Below are positions 48,453-56,790 of a stretch of 64,000 nucleotides of DNA, one piece after another. Under the pieces are notes generated by a model. That model worked only from the letters and a program-made list of their open reading frames with translations, did not search any database and had not been told where the DNA came from. How positions within the stretch are numbered: the first letter of the stretch is position 1; the number at the start of each line of letters is the position of its first letter. Origin of the DNA: Hamadaea sp013361475 (GTDB lineage Bacteria > Actinomycetota > Actinomycetes > Mycobacteriales > Micromonosporaceae); the NCBI RefSeq assembly GCF_040654195.1, contig NZ_JBFAHM010000010.1, positions 248,001 through 312,000 on the forward strand. Reading direction: 5' to 3'. The position numbers were made by a program, and so were the translations under genes.

Positions 48453-49412
48453 ATGCGCGCGTCCCGGATGATGACCCTGCTCCTGCATCTCCAGGTTCGT
48501 GGCCGGGCGACCGGCCCGGAGCTCGCCGAGGTGCTGGAGGTCAGCGAGCGTACGGTCCAGCGGGACGTCGAGGCGCTGGCCGCCGCCGGGGTCCCCGTAC
48601 GCTCGGTCCGGGGTCCGGCCGGCGGCTACCGCCTGGACGGCGGCTACCGGACGAGGCTGACCGGGATGGGGCTCGACGAGGCGGGCGCGCTGGCCTTCCT
48701 CGGGCTCGCCGGGCCGGCCGAACAGCTGGGCCTGGGCGAGCTGCTCGAAGGCGCCCGGATCAAGGTGTGGGCGAGTCTGACCGGCGAGGCCCGGCAACGG
48801 GCGGGGCGTACGGCGGAACGGTTTCATCTCGATCCGGTCCGGTTCTACGGGACTCCAGAGCCGGTGCCGTGCCTGACTCAGCTCGCCGAGGCGGCGTGGC
48901 GCGATCACCGGGTACGCCTGGAGTACGTCCGCGACGGCAAGCCGTCGACCCGGGTCGTCGACCCGATGGGCCTGGTGCTGGCGGCCGGTGACTGGTATCT
49001 GCTGGCGCTACGCGACGGCGTACGCCGGACTTATCGGGTTTCGCGGGTCCGCGACGTGGAGATCCTGGCCGACGCCGCGTCCCGGCCGGTGGACTTCGAC
49101 CTCGCGACGGCGTGGGCCGAGGCCCGAGCCGAGTTGGAGGACGAACGCGTCGAGGTGGAGGTGACGGTGCGGGCCGCGCCTCGGGCGCTGCCGCGCCTGC
49201 GGCGCATGATCCCCGTACGCGGCCAGCACAAGGTCCCGGTGGCGGCCACCGAGCCCGTCGAGGTGACGGTGCCCTTCGACGACGAGTGGTGGGCCGTCGA
49301 AGGGCTGCTCAGCTTCGGCTCGGCGGTCGAGGTGCTGAGCCCGGCGTCGGTCCGGGACCGGGTCGCCGCCGAGGTCAGGGCGGCCGCAGCCTACTACCGA
49401 GCCGCAGCCTGA
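48453..49412 (+). CDS. WYL domain transcriptional regulator (DeoR-like HTH)
   Basis: This 319-residue regulator has an HTH (LLLHLQVRGRATGPELAEVL, VSERTVQRDVEAL) followed by a WYL ligand domain (VDPMGLVLAAGDWYLLAL) and a C-terminal WCX extension. WYL proteins bind nucleic acid or small ligands and often control DNA-damage or defence genes. The neighbours give no such hint; the divergent terpene-fold gene is the likely target. Its 3' end overlaps the convergent DUF3592-like gene by 19 bp. Confidence 0.87.
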   Translation: MRASRMMTLLLHLQVRGRATGPELAEVLEVSERTVQRDVEALAAAGVPVRSVRGPAGGYRLDGGYRTRLTGMGLDEAGALAFLGLAGPAEQLGLGELLEGARIKVWASLTGEARQRAGRTAERFHLDPVRFYGTPEPVPCLTQLAEAAWRDHRVRLEYVRDGKPSTRVVDPMGLVLAAGDWYLLALRDGVRRTYRVSRVRDVEILADAASRPVDFDLATAWAEARAELEDERVEVEVTVRAAPRALPRLRRMIPVRGQHKVPVAATEPVEVTVPFDDEWWAVEGLLSFGSAVEVLSPASVRDRVAAEVRAAAAYYRAAA

Positions 49413-49825
49413 GCGTCGAGGCGGGCCCGCAGCTCCTGGCTTCGGCGACGCAGCAGGGATCCGACTCCGGCGAGGAGCACTCCCAACCCGGCGGTCGCCA
49501 TCGTGCCCAGCCGCCCCTCGTAGGCCTGCGCCTCGCCGCCGCTGACCCGGAGCTTCTGTGTCGTGCCGGTGCGGTCCGGCCGGCCGTCGAAGGACACGGT
49601 GGCCTTGTGCGTCACCCCGTCGGCGGTCCACGTCACGTCGCAGTGCTGCGTGTACGTCCGGCCGTTGCCGCTGCCGGTGGTCTGGAGCCGGCACCGCTCG
49701 ACCTTCCCCTCGGCGGTGGCCCAATTCCAGCTGCGCATCACCTGGTACCCGCCCCAGACGACCAGGACTGCTGCGATGACATATAGCGCGAGGCCCATGC
49801 CTCGCCGTTTTCCGGCGAAATCCAC
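49394..49825 (-). CDS. DUF3592-like membrane protein
   Basis: This 143-residue protein has an N-terminal TM helix (ALYVIAAVLVVWGGYQVM), an extracellular beta domain (CRLQTTGSGNGRTYTQHCDV) with two Cys, a second TM helix (ATAGLGVLLAGVGSLL) and a basic tail. The layout matches DUF3592. Function is unknown. GTG at 49825 was taken as the start. Confidence 0.65.
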   Translation of the reverse strand: MDFAGKRRGMGLALYVIAAVLVVWGGYQVMRSWNWATAEGKVERCRLQTTGSGNGRTYTQHCDVTWTADGVTHKATVSFDGRPDRTGTTQKLRVSGGEAQAYEGRLGTMATAGLGVLLAGVGSLLRRRSQELRARLDAQAAAR

Positions 49826-49874
49826 GCGCGCATGATCACATGACGCGTCAAGTCATCGGATCAGCCGAACAGAT

Positions 49875-50342
49875 CTACGCCAGCTCCCGGTAGTAGAAGT
49901 ACATCGGCTCCGTCTCCCCTGGCTCGATGTGCCGGAAGCCGTGCGCCTCGTAGAACCGGCGGGCGTCGACGTCCACCCCGTCGACATTGACCTCCAGCGA
50001 TTCCGCGCCCCGGCGCGCGGCCAGCTCGCACGCGGCCTCCAGCAACGCGTGGCCGAACCGCTGATTGCGCAGCCGCGGGCGTACGTAGAGCTCGTCGAGC
50101 AGGGCCGCCGGGCCGGCCGTCCAGACGCTGGGCCGGAAGGACAGCACGGCCAGTCCGGCGGCGGGCTCCCCGACGAGCAGCGTCACCAGGTCCTCCCCGG
50201 CGAGCAGCTCGGTCAGACGCTCGGTCAGCCAGGGCACCCCGGGGGTGTCGGTGTCGAATTCGCGGTTGAAGTCGTCCAGCAGCACCGCGACGGTGGCGGC
50301 GTCGGCGACCCGGGCACGGCGTACGGGAAGGTCAGTCGGCAT
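49875..50342 (-). CDS. GNAT family N-acetyltransferase
   Basis: This 155-residue acetyltransferase has LLDELYVRPRLRNQRFGHALL as its CoA-binding region and ARRFYEAHGFRHIE near the end. It overlaps the preceding DUF1905 gene by 11 bp on the same strand, so the two are co-translated. The substrate is unknown. Confidence 0.83.
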   Translation of the reverse strand: MPTDLPVRRARVADAATVAVLLDDFNREFDTDTPGVPWLTERLTELLAGEDLVTLLVGEPAAGLAVLSFRPSVWTAGPAALLDELYVRPRLRNQRFGHALLEAACELAARRGAESLEVNVDGVDVDARRFYEAHGFRHIEPGETEPMYFYYRELA

Positions 50343-50622
50343 CGAGCGTCAGCCTGATCGTCACGGTGTCCCCCAGTTCCAGCCGTTCGGCTCGGCGTAC
50401 GTCGGCCCGCAGGGGCACGAGGTAGCGCCCGTTCTTGGGGAACAACGACGTCGTCCAGTCGGTCCGCCCCACGCGTACGCCGACCGGGATGACGCCCCAG
50501 CCGTAGGTGAGCCGGGCGGCGACCTCCTGGATCTCGTGGCACTCCGCCTCCGGCACGGTCACGAAGTGATGCGGGGCGGGACCACGCCAGTGGAAGATCT
50601 CGCCGGTGAACTCGAACTCCAT
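50332..50622 (-). CDS. DUF1905 domain protein
   Basis: This 96-residue beta-barrel protein starts MEFEFTGEIFHW and has FVTVPEAECHEI, GWGVIPVGVRVG and FPKNGRYLVPLR, the DUF1905 consensus. Function is unknown. TATTGT lies 6 nt before the ATG (leaderless). A 19-bp palindrome at 50644-50662 separates it from the divergent DUF664 gene. Confidence 0.83.
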   Translation of the reverse strand: MEFEFTGEIFHWRGPAPHHFVTVPEAECHEIQEVAARLTYGWGVIPVGVRVGRTDWTTSLFPKNGRYLVPLRADVRRAERLELGDTVTIRLTLDAD

Positions 50623-50643
50623 CCGGCCACAATAAAAGACGTA

Positions 50644-50662
50644 CCCGACAAAGGATGTCGGG
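50644..50662. promoter_or_regulatory. Palindrome resembling the sialidase-locus operator
   Basis: CCCGACA-AAGGA-TGTCGGG is a 19-bp palindrome with the same GACA-N5-TGTC frame as the regulon operator GACATGGGATGTC. It lies in the divergent DUF1905/DUF664 promoter region, 40 kb from the locus. Confidence 0.5.
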
Positions 50663-50684
50663 AATACTCGCTAGCTTGGTCTTC

Positions 50685-51251
50685 ATGACTGAGAAAACAG
50701 ATCCGCCGTGGGAGCCGCCGCTGGCCGGAACGGAAGCCGAGCACCTGGTCGGCGCGCTGGACCGGATGCGGTGGACCTTCCGGTACAAGGCCGACGGCCT
50801 GGACTCCGCCGGCCTGACCGCCAAGATAGGCAAGTCTGAGCTGACCCTCGGCGGCCTGCTGAAGCACCTCGCCGCTCAGGAGGACTACACGTTCACCGTC
50901 AAGCTCACCGGCGAGCCGATCAGCGGGCCGTGGACCGCGTTGGGCTGGGACGGCAGCAACGATTGGGAGTTCTCGTCGGCCGCCGACGACGAACCAGAGG
51001 TGCTGTACGCGTACTGGGACGGCGCGGTGGAACGGTCCCGCGCCCGGCTGGCCGAGGCGCTGCGGACCGGGGGGCTCGACCAGCTCGCGCACACCGGCTG
51101 GCCGGACGGGCGCAAGGCCAGCCTCCGCCGGCTGCTGTGCGACCTGATCGAGGAGTACGGCCGCCACACCGGCCACGCCGACCTGCTCCGTGAGGCGGTC
51201 GACGGGCGTACCGGCGAAGACCCGCCACATGACTGGCGGCCTGTCTCCTAA
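50685..51251 (+). CDS. DinB/DUF664 family protein
   Basis: This 188-residue four-helix-bundle protein has the DUF664 pattern: ALDRMRWTFRYKADGL, TLGGLLKHLAAQEDY and LIEEYGRHTGHADLL. His residues in these segments may bind a divalent metal, as in mycothiol-dependent transferases (MST-type). Such enzymes use mycothiol in actinobacteria, but members are mostly uncharacterised. The ATG at 50685 follows TAGCTT by 7 nt. Confidence 0.83.
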   Translation: MTEKTDPPWEPPLAGTEAEHLVGALDRMRWTFRYKADGLDSAGLTAKIGKSELTLGGLLKHLAAQEDYTFTVKLTGEPISGPWTALGWDGSNDWEFSSAADDEPEVLYAYWDGAVERSRARLAEALRTGGLDQLAHTGWPDGRKASLRRLLCDLIEEYGRHTGHADLLREAVDGRTGEDPPHDWRPVS

Positions 51252-51694
51252 ACGGACACAGGCTCGTAGAACTCCTTGAAGGTAAAGGCTTCCGGCCCGG
51301 CTCCCCGGTCACGGAGAGCCGCGAGCCGGGCCATCCCCTCGGCCGCCGTCGGCCGGTGGCCCTCGGGGATCCACCACATCACGCTGTAGACCTCCATCGC
51401 CTTCGTGAACCACTCACGCCGCCGTTGCAGCACGCCCAGGTGCCGGGATCGGTAGACGTAGTTCCAGAGGTCGTCGCGCGTCCGCCACACCGACATGTTG
51501 ATCAGCAGGTCGTCGCCGAAGTCGTGCCGGTAGGTCGCGGTCGGATCGGTCTCCGATTCCTTGAGCCGCCAGACGAATCCGGGCGCGGCGTCGGCCAGCG
51601 CGTTGATCGGCTCCAGCAGCGCCACGAACTCGGCCAGCTCGGGCGCGTCGACCGGGGCGACGAGGTGCCCGACGTTCAGTTGTGCCAGATGCAT
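51248..51694 (-). CDS. DUF3291 domain protein
   Basis: This 148-residue protein has LAQLNVGHLVAPVDAPEL, PGFVWRLKES and YRSRHLGVLQRRREWF, the DUF3291 signature. It has a dimeric alpha+beta barrel-type fold, as in antibiotic monooxygenases. Function is unknown. Its 3' end overlaps the convergent DUF664 gene by 4 bp. An inverted repeat lies immediately upstream. Confidence 0.85.
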   Translation of the reverse strand: MHLAQLNVGHLVAPVDAPELAEFVALLEPINALADAAPGFVWRLKESETDPTATYRHDFGDDLLINMSVWRTRDDLWNYVYRSRHLGVLQRRREWFTKAMEVYSVMWWIPEGHRPTAAEGMARLAALRDRGAGPEAFTFKEFYEPVSV

Positions 51695-51697
51695 GGG

Positions 51698-51723
51698 AGA
51701 AGCATGGCCGACCGCATGCTTCT
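51698..51723. promoter_or_regulatory. Inverted repeat upstream of DUF3291 gene
   Basis: AGAAGCATG (51698-51706) and CATGCTTCT (51715-51723) are separated by 8 bp. The site overlaps the presumed -10 region of the DUF3291 gene, and it follows the stop of the SufR-like regulator. It could serve as an operator or as a terminator hairpin. Confidence 0.5.
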
Positions 51724-51726
51724 ATG

Positions 51727-52350
51727 TCAACGAGATTTGTTTTTAGAAAACGAGACACAGCACTCGCCCGGCCTCGGGTCGAGTTCGGCGGTGACGTCGT
51801 CGCCCGCGATGCCTTGGCACAGCGCCAGATTCATCGAGCAGACCAGCAACGGCTGCTCCTCGGCGACCTGCTGAAACGGGCAGTTCCGAAGGCGTACGAC
51901 CGCGTCTTGCTCGTAGGGCTCGTAGCCGCGGTCACGCAGCGTGGCCAGCCACCCGCCGGGCTTGTGAAGTTTCTCGCCGGCGCGAGCCGCCGCGGCGATC
52001 GCGCGGTCGTCGGCGTCCAGGCCGTGCACGACCTCCGCGAGCACCGACGCCAGCTCCTGGTAGTCACGCTCGGGCACCGCGACATATCGAGTCGTACGCC
52101 CACGGCGGTAGACCTTGGCCGGTCGTCCTGCGCCCGGGCCGGGCCGGATGCCGGTCAGCCGCGCGAAGCCGGTCTCCAGCAGCCCGACCTCGGCGAGTTT
52201 GTCGAGGTGGAAAGCGGCCAGGGTACGCGAGACGCCGACCCCTTCGGCGGCCTCGTTGCGCCCGACGTCGTGCCCGGCGGCCGCGACGAACTCGTAGAGC
52301 GCCCGGCGCACGGGATCGTGCAGGGCGGCCACCGCTTCCAGGTCTTTCAC
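51727..52350 (-). CDS. SufR-like HTH regulator with C-terminal cysteine cluster
   Basis: This 207-residue ArsR/DeoR-like winged-helix regulator has HDPVRRALYEFVAAAG, EGVGVSRTLAAFHLDKL and AEVGLLETGF. The C-terminal domain has RNCPFQQVAEEQPLLVC, then MNLALCQG and ECCV. This spacing of Cys residues resembles SufR-type [Fe-S] sensors of actinobacteria and cyanobacteria. It may sense oxidative or iron status. GTG at 52350 was chosen. The DUF3291 gene lies downstream on the same strand and may be its target. Confidence 0.75.
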   Translation of the reverse strand: MKDLEAVAALHDPVRRALYEFVAAAGHDVGRNEAAEGVGVSRTLAAFHLDKLAEVGLLETGFARLTGIRPGPGAGRPAKVYRRGRTTRYVAVPERDYQELASVLAEVVHGLDADDRAIAAAARAGEKLHKPGGWLATLRDRGYEPYEQDAVVRLRNCPFQQVAEEQPLLVCSMNLALCQGIAGDDVTAELDPRPGECCVSFSKNKSR

Positions 52351-52517
52351 CCTCGTAGTGTGCCTCAGTCCGGCCGCCCCTTCCCAAAACGGGCGTGGGA
52401 CGGTTGAATCGTTTCCCATAGATGAATACGCCCGGCGCAGCGGGCGCGGCCGACGTGGTCGCGACTCCCACTCGCCCAAGTGTCGCTCCGGGCACTCCAC
52501 GGACAAGGAGTCATCGC

Positions 52518-53633
52518 ATGACCGCCCTCACCTACCGGCGGTGGCTGTCCATCGCCTTATCCATGGCGATCGTCGCCGCCGTCGCAGTCGTGCTCCTGAC
52601 CACCAACCTCGCCAAGGTCGCCGACGCCCACGGCACCACCGTCGACCCCGCCTCCCGCAACTACAGCTGCTGGTCTCGCTGGGGCTCCCGTTTCCAGGAC
52701 CCGGTGATGGCCACCGAGGACCCGATGTGCTGGCAGGCCTGGCAGTACGACCCGAACGCCATGTGGAACTGGAACGGCCTGTTCCGCGAGGGCGTCGCGG
52801 GCAACCACCAGGCCGCCATCCCGGACGGCCAGCTCTGCAGCGCCGGGCATACCTCCAGCGGCCGCTACAACGCGATGGACACCGTCGGCGACTGGAAGGC
52901 GCAGTCGATCGCCAACACATTCAACGTCAAGCTCTACGACCAGGCCGGGCACGGCGCGGACTACGTCTACGTGTACGTGACCAAACAGGGCTTCAACCCG
53001 ATGACGCAGGCCCTGAAATGGTCGGACCTCGAACTCGTCGGCCAGATCGGCAACCGGCCGGTCGGGCAGTGGACGACCGAGTCGGCCGGCGGCTGGTCGA
53101 CCCTGATCGGCGCGAGCGCGCCGGGGCGTACAGGGCGGCACATGGTCTACACGATCTGGCAGGCCAGCCACCTGGACCAGTCCTACTACTTCTGCGCCGA
53201 CGTGAACTTCGGCGGGTCGAACCCGTCGCCGTCCACATCGGCCTCCGCGTCGCCGTCGACCTCGCCGTCGACCTCGCCGTCCGCCTCCACGTCGCCGTCG
53301 GCCTCCACGTCGCCCACCTCGTCGAGCGGGACCAAGTCCTGCTCGACCGCGTACACGGTGGTCAACCAGTGGTCCGGCGGTTTCCAGGGACAGGTGGCGG
53401 TGACCGCGGGCGGCTCGGCCATCAGTAGCTGGAAAGTCACGATGACCTGGCCCAACGGCCAAGTCGTGACCAGCGCGTGGAACGGCACGGCGACCACCTC
53501 CGGCACGGTCACGACGGTGACGAACGCCGGCTGGAACGGCAGCCTGGCCGCCGGGGCGGGCACGACCTTCGGCTTCCTCGCGAACGCCGGCAGCACCAAC
53601 GCACCACCCGTCCTCACCTGCTCTGCGACCTGA
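52518..53633 (+). CDS. Lytic polysaccharide monooxygenase (AA10) with C-terminal CBM2
   Basis: This is a 371-residue secreted copper enzyme. The signal peptide ends so that His38 (DAHGTT) becomes the mature N-terminus, the first ligand of the histidine brace. A second His is in GNHQAAIPDGQLCSAG (about 97). The AA10 core runs to ~235 with SYYFCADVNF near its end. A Ser/Pro/Thr linker (~240-275) leads to a CBM2 (~275-371: YTVVNQWSGGFQGQVAV, TAWNG-like block). It oxidises crystalline cellulose or chitin. The CBM2 favours cellulose, though not decisively. AAGGAG precedes the ATG by 7 nt. Confidence 0.9.
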   Translation: MTALTYRRWLSIALSMAIVAAVAVVLLTTNLAKVADAHGTTVDPASRNYSCWSRWGSRFQDPVMATEDPMCWQAWQYDPNAMWNWNGLFREGVAGNHQAAIPDGQLCSAGHTSSGRYNAMDTVGDWKAQSIANTFNVKLYDQAGHGADYVYVYVTKQGFNPMTQALKWSDLELVGQIGNRPVGQWTTESAGGWSTLIGASAPGRTGRHMVYTIWQASHLDQSYYFCADVNFGGSNPSPSTSASASPSTSPSTSPSASTSPSASTSPTSSSGTKSCSTAYTVVNQWSGGFQGQVAVTAGGSAISSWKVTMTWPNGQVVTSAWNGTATTSGTVTTVTNAGWNGSLAAGAGTTFGFLANAGSTNAPPVLTCSAT

Positions 53634-53643
53634 TCCGTTGCCC

Positions 53644-53674
53644 GGGGCCGCGTTCGCTCGATGGACGCGGCCCC
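53644..53674 (+). terminator. Hairpin terminator after LPMO gene
   Basis: GGGGCCGCGT (53644-53653) and ACGCGGCCCC (53665-53674) form a perfect 10-bp stem with an 11-nt loop. There is no T-tract. Confidence 0.55.
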
Positions 53675-53736
53675 ACCGCGTACGCGTACGCCAGTAGACT
53701 CCGCAGGACTCTGGCTCGACGCGACGGGGGCGTTTG

Positions 53737-54480
53737 GTGGAACCGGACAATGCTGAGCGGGATCCGCTGCCCAAGACCCCGGATCCGCTGGCGGACTGGC
53801 TGGAGGAACCGGGCTCGACCGCACCGGGGCGGTCCTCGTGGCTGCCCATCCTGGCGATCGTCGTCTGCGTGGCCCTCCTCAGTGGAGCCGCCTACGCCTT
53901 GGTCAAGCTGCGCAAGCACCCGGCACCCGGAAGCGGTCTGACGGCCGGGCAGACAGCCCTGGCGAGTCCGGGCAGCGCTTGGGCCCGGGACTTTCCCGTC
54001 TCGACCAAAGCCGACCTCGACGGCGTCTGCCGAGGCTGGTACTACCCGCAATCTCCGGCCGCGACCGGCCCGGCACCGCATCCGATCACGGTCACGGTGC
54101 TGGACAACGCCTTCAAGATGCGTCTGCAGCCCCTCTCCGTCCACGTGCCCGACGGTGTGAAGAAGCAGTTTCGGGATGCCTGGCAGCCGGCGGACCTGGC
54201 CAAGGTGCAGATCGTCGCGTGCGTCGACCTCGTCGGCTCCGGCAAGCCTCTCGGGAAGTGCTCGTTCACGTCGCCGAAGGTCACGACGGTCCCGTTCGTG
54301 GAAGGCATCTACCAGATCACGGCGTACGAGGTGGCGACGGGACGGAAGCTCACCGAGGCCCGCGTGATCGGAGCCGAGGAGTGTCCCTTGGTCGCCCTGG
54401 TCCCCGCCGACGACGTGCTGCACAGCGAGGTGTCGGACCGGCAGCTGTACGACAAGCTGCACGCCCTGGTCGAACGCTGA
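53737..54480 (+). CDS. Hypothetical membrane-anchored protein
   Basis: This 247-residue protein has a cytosolic Pro/Asp-rich N-terminus (~35 residues), one TM helix (WLPILAIVVCVALLSGAAYAL) and an extracellular domain of ~185 residues with Cys pairs (DGVCRGWYY, VACVDLVG, GKCSFTSP, AEECPLV). GTG at 53737 was chosen over TTG at 53734. It ends directly against the convergent sigma-factor gene (54480/54481). I do not recognise a family; a lipid- or wall-associated role is only a guess. Confidence 0.6.
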   Translation: MEPDNAERDPLPKTPDPLADWLEEPGSTAPGRSSWLPILAIVVCVALLSGAAYALVKLRKHPAPGSGLTAGQTALASPGSAWARDFPVSTKADLDGVCRGWYYPQSPAATGPAPHPITVTVLDNAFKMRLQPLSVHVPDGVKKQFRDAWQPADLAKVQIVACVDLVGSGKPLGKCSFTSPKVTTVPFVEGIYQITAYEVATGRKLTEARVIGAEECPLVALVPADDVLHSEVSDRQLYDKLHALVER

Positions 54481-56394
54481 TCAGGAGTCCCGCAGATCCC
54501 GCAGCGTATGCCCGGTGGCCTGCTTGAACAGGTACTCGGCGCGTTCGTAGGACAACCGCGTCCGCCCGGTGTGGGGGCAGACGTCGGCCGCGGCCGGCGG
54601 CCGTCCCGGTCCGCGCCGCCGATCGGCCAGGAACACCGGTCCTCGCTCCCGCCCGGCGAGGAGGTCGGGCAGCAGCGCCGCGGTCTGCGAACGCCAGCCG
54701 AGCCAGGCCCGGCCGGTCCACGCCCGGCGCTCGTCCAGCTCCAGGTCCTCGACGTTCAGCGCCAGCACCCGCCGGGGTCCAGCCGCCGACTCCGCCAGCA
54801 GCCGCCACAGCGTGCGTTCCCGTAGCGGCAGGTCACGAGCCCAGAGCGCGGCGAGGTCGAGCGCCCGGCGGGGTGACGGCGTCTCGGTCCGGCGGTCGAG
54901 CGTACGGGCGAGATCGGGCAGGCCCGCGAAGGCGCTGAAGGACCGGACGGCCGACCGATGCCGGTTCCACGTACGCGCGGCGGCCTCGTCCCAAGCCAGC
55001 GCGAACGTCTGCGCCACCCGATCCGAGGTCAGCTCGGCCAGCGGCAGGCTCTCGCCCAGCGTCCGGCTCAGCCGTCGCAGCGTCTGCGCGTACGAGCGGA
55101 GGGTTTGCGCGTCGAGGTCGTCCCGGCTCAGGAACTCGGCCGCCGCTTGACCGAGCGTCGGCTGCGCCGGGGCGCTCCCGGCCAGCCTGCCCGCCCGTCG
55201 AAGGAGGAAGTCTCGTTCGGCCGCGTTCGCGGTCAACGCGGCAGCCCGTTCGAACTCCCGGCGGGCCTCAGCCGGGCGGTCGAGCCGGGCCAGCAGATCT
55301 CCGCGTACGCCCGGCAGCAGGTGGTAGTTCTGGAGCGCCGGATCGCTCAGCAGCTCGTCGACGAGGTCCAGCCCGGCCTGCGGACCGGCCGCCATGCCCA
55401 CCGCCACCGCCTGGTTGAGCTTCACCACGGGGGTCGGCAGCAGCCGGACGAGGGCGTCGTAGAGCGCCGCGATCTGTGCCCAGTCGGTGTCCTCGGCGGT
55501 CCGGGCCTGGGCGTGGCAGACGGCGATCGCTGCTTGAAGCACGTACGGACCGGGTGGCCGACCGAGATCCCGGGCCCGCAGCATCGCGGTGAACCCGCGC
55601 CGGATGAGCAACTGGTCCCAGCGTGCCCGATTCTGCTCGTGCAGTTGGACCGGTTCCCCGTCCGGGCCGGTGCGCGTCGCGCTGCGAGACGCCTGGATCT
55701 CCATCAACGCGACGAGCCCGTGGACCTCCGGCTCGTCCGGGGCCAGCTCGGCCAGTTGGCGGCCGAGCCGGAGCGCTTCGAGACACAGGTCGGCGCGGAT
55801 CAGATCGGCGCCCGCGCTGGCCGCGTACCCCTCGTTGAAGATCAGGTAGAGCACTTCGAGGACGGCGGACAACCGCGCGGTCAGCTCGGGACCGGCTGGA
55901 ATCTCGAACGGGATCCGCTGCTCGGCGAGGGTCTGCTTGGCCGCCGCGATCCGCTGCGTGATCCGCGCCTCGGTGGTGAGGAACGCCCGGCCGATCTCGG
56001 CCGCGGTCAGGCCGCCGATCAGCCGCAGCGTCAACGCCACCCGAGCCGGGGTCGGGAGCACGGGGTGGCAGGAGATGAACATCAGCCGCAGGACGTCGTC
56101 GGGCTCCCGATCCGGCTGCTCGTCGAGGTCGCGCGCCAGTTCCTCGCGCTTACGGTCGAGCAGCTGCGACCGCCGAATGTGGTCGATCGCGCGGCGCTTG
56201 GCGATCGTCGTCAGCCAGGCCCCCGGCTTGTCCGGTACGCCCGCCACCGGCCACTGTTCCAGCGCCGCCACCAGGGCGTCCTGGGCGAACTCCTCGGCGA
56301 GGCCGACGTCGTGCACAAGCCGAGTCAGCCCGGCGATGATCCGGGCCGACTCGAGCTTCCAGACGGCGTCGACCGTCGGGTGAACGGCTGTCAC
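54481..56394 (-). CDS. ECF42-type sigma factor fused to a truncated tyrosine-recombinase-like domain
   Basis: This is a 637-residue protein. Residues ~1-410 are an ECF42 sigma factor with extension: ESARIIAGLTRLVHDVG, FAQDALVAALEQWP, ALTLRLIGGLTAAEIGRAFL and FNEGYAASAG. Residues ~415-637 resemble a tyrosine recombinase: a core-binding SAM-like segment (AAEFLSRDDLDAQTLRSYAQ, TWNRHRSAVRSFSAF) and a catalytic-like segment with AAGPRRVLALNVEDLEL (box I). The protein stops at TLRDLRDS, where recombinases have the HxLRHS box, so the Tyr is absent and His appears changed. The frame is continuous across the join. The DGPF gene lies 10 bp upstream, as for ordinary ECF42 pairs. Confidence 0.8.
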   Translation of the reverse strand: MTAVHPTVDAVWKLESARIIAGLTRLVHDVGLAEEFAQDALVAALEQWPVAGVPDKPGAWLTTIAKRRAIDHIRRSQLLDRKREELARDLDEQPDREPDDVLRLMFISCHPVLPTPARVALTLRLIGGLTAAEIGRAFLTTEARITQRIAAAKQTLAEQRIPFEIPAGPELTARLSAVLEVLYLIFNEGYAASAGADLIRADLCLEALRLGRQLAELAPDEPEVHGLVALMEIQASRSATRTGPDGEPVQLHEQNRARWDQLLIRRGFTAMLRARDLGRPPGPYVLQAAIAVCHAQARTAEDTDWAQIAALYDALVRLLPTPVVKLNQAVAVGMAAGPQAGLDLVDELLSDPALQNYHLLPGVRGDLLARLDRPAEARREFERAAALTANAAERDFLLRRAGRLAGSAPAQPTLGQAAAEFLSRDDLDAQTLRSYAQTLRRLSRTLGESLPLAELTSDRVAQTFALAWDEAAARTWNRHRSAVRSFSAFAGLPDLARTLDRRTETPSPRRALDLAALWARDLPLRERTLWRLLAESAAGPRRVLALNVEDLELDERRAWTGRAWLGWRSQTAALLPDLLAGRERGPVFLADRRRGPGRPPAAADVCPHTGRTRLSYERAEYLFKQATGHTLRDLRDS

Positions 56395-56404
56395 GATGCG
56401 GCGA

Positions 56405-56734
56405 TCAGCCCTGTGGCCCGTAGACCTGCTGGATCACGCTGACCCCGTCGCCGACGATTCGCCGGAACCGCCGACCCAGTTCGATCGCCTCTTCGCGCGA
56501 GCGCACCTCGATCAGGGCGAACCCGGCGACCGCCTCCTTCGCCTCGGTGAACGGGCCGTCGGTGACGGTGATCTCGTCGCCGGTCGAGGTCAGCCGGACG
56601 CCGCCGGCCTCAAGCCCGCCGGTGGCCAGCAGGATCCCGGCCGCGGTCGTCTCGTCGATGAACTTCGCCATCTCGGTGAACAGCTTCTCGTCGGGCTTGT
56701 TGTCGTCGGCCAGGGCCGTCATCAGGAACCGCAT
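56405..56734 (-). CDS. DGPF/YCII domain protein, partner of the fused ECF42 sigma factor
   Basis: This 109-residue protein starts MRFLMTALADDN and has ITVTDGPFTEAKEAVAGFAL, the DGPF motif proper, then EEAIELGRRF. It lies 10 bp upstream of the ECF42-type gene and is the expected target or partner. This is the second such pair in the window after 22.4-22.7 kb. Its biochemical role is unknown. Confidence 0.87.
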   Translation of the reverse strand: MRFLMTALADDNKPDEKLFTEMAKFIDETTAAGILLATGGLEAGGVRLTSTGDEITVTDGPFTEAKEAVAGFALIEVRSREEAIELGRRFRRIVGDGVSVIQQVYGPQG

Positions 56735-56790
56735 GACGTGGTCTCCATCCAGGTGAAAGGGGGTGTCTGCCGAGACGTCGAACCGGCGGA

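Noticed and set aside
53217..53340. Ser/Pro/Thr-coding repeats in the LPMO gene as a DNA repeat element
   Set aside because: The TCGCCGTCG-type repeat encodes the inter-domain linker between AA10 and CBM2, a normal feature of such enzymes.
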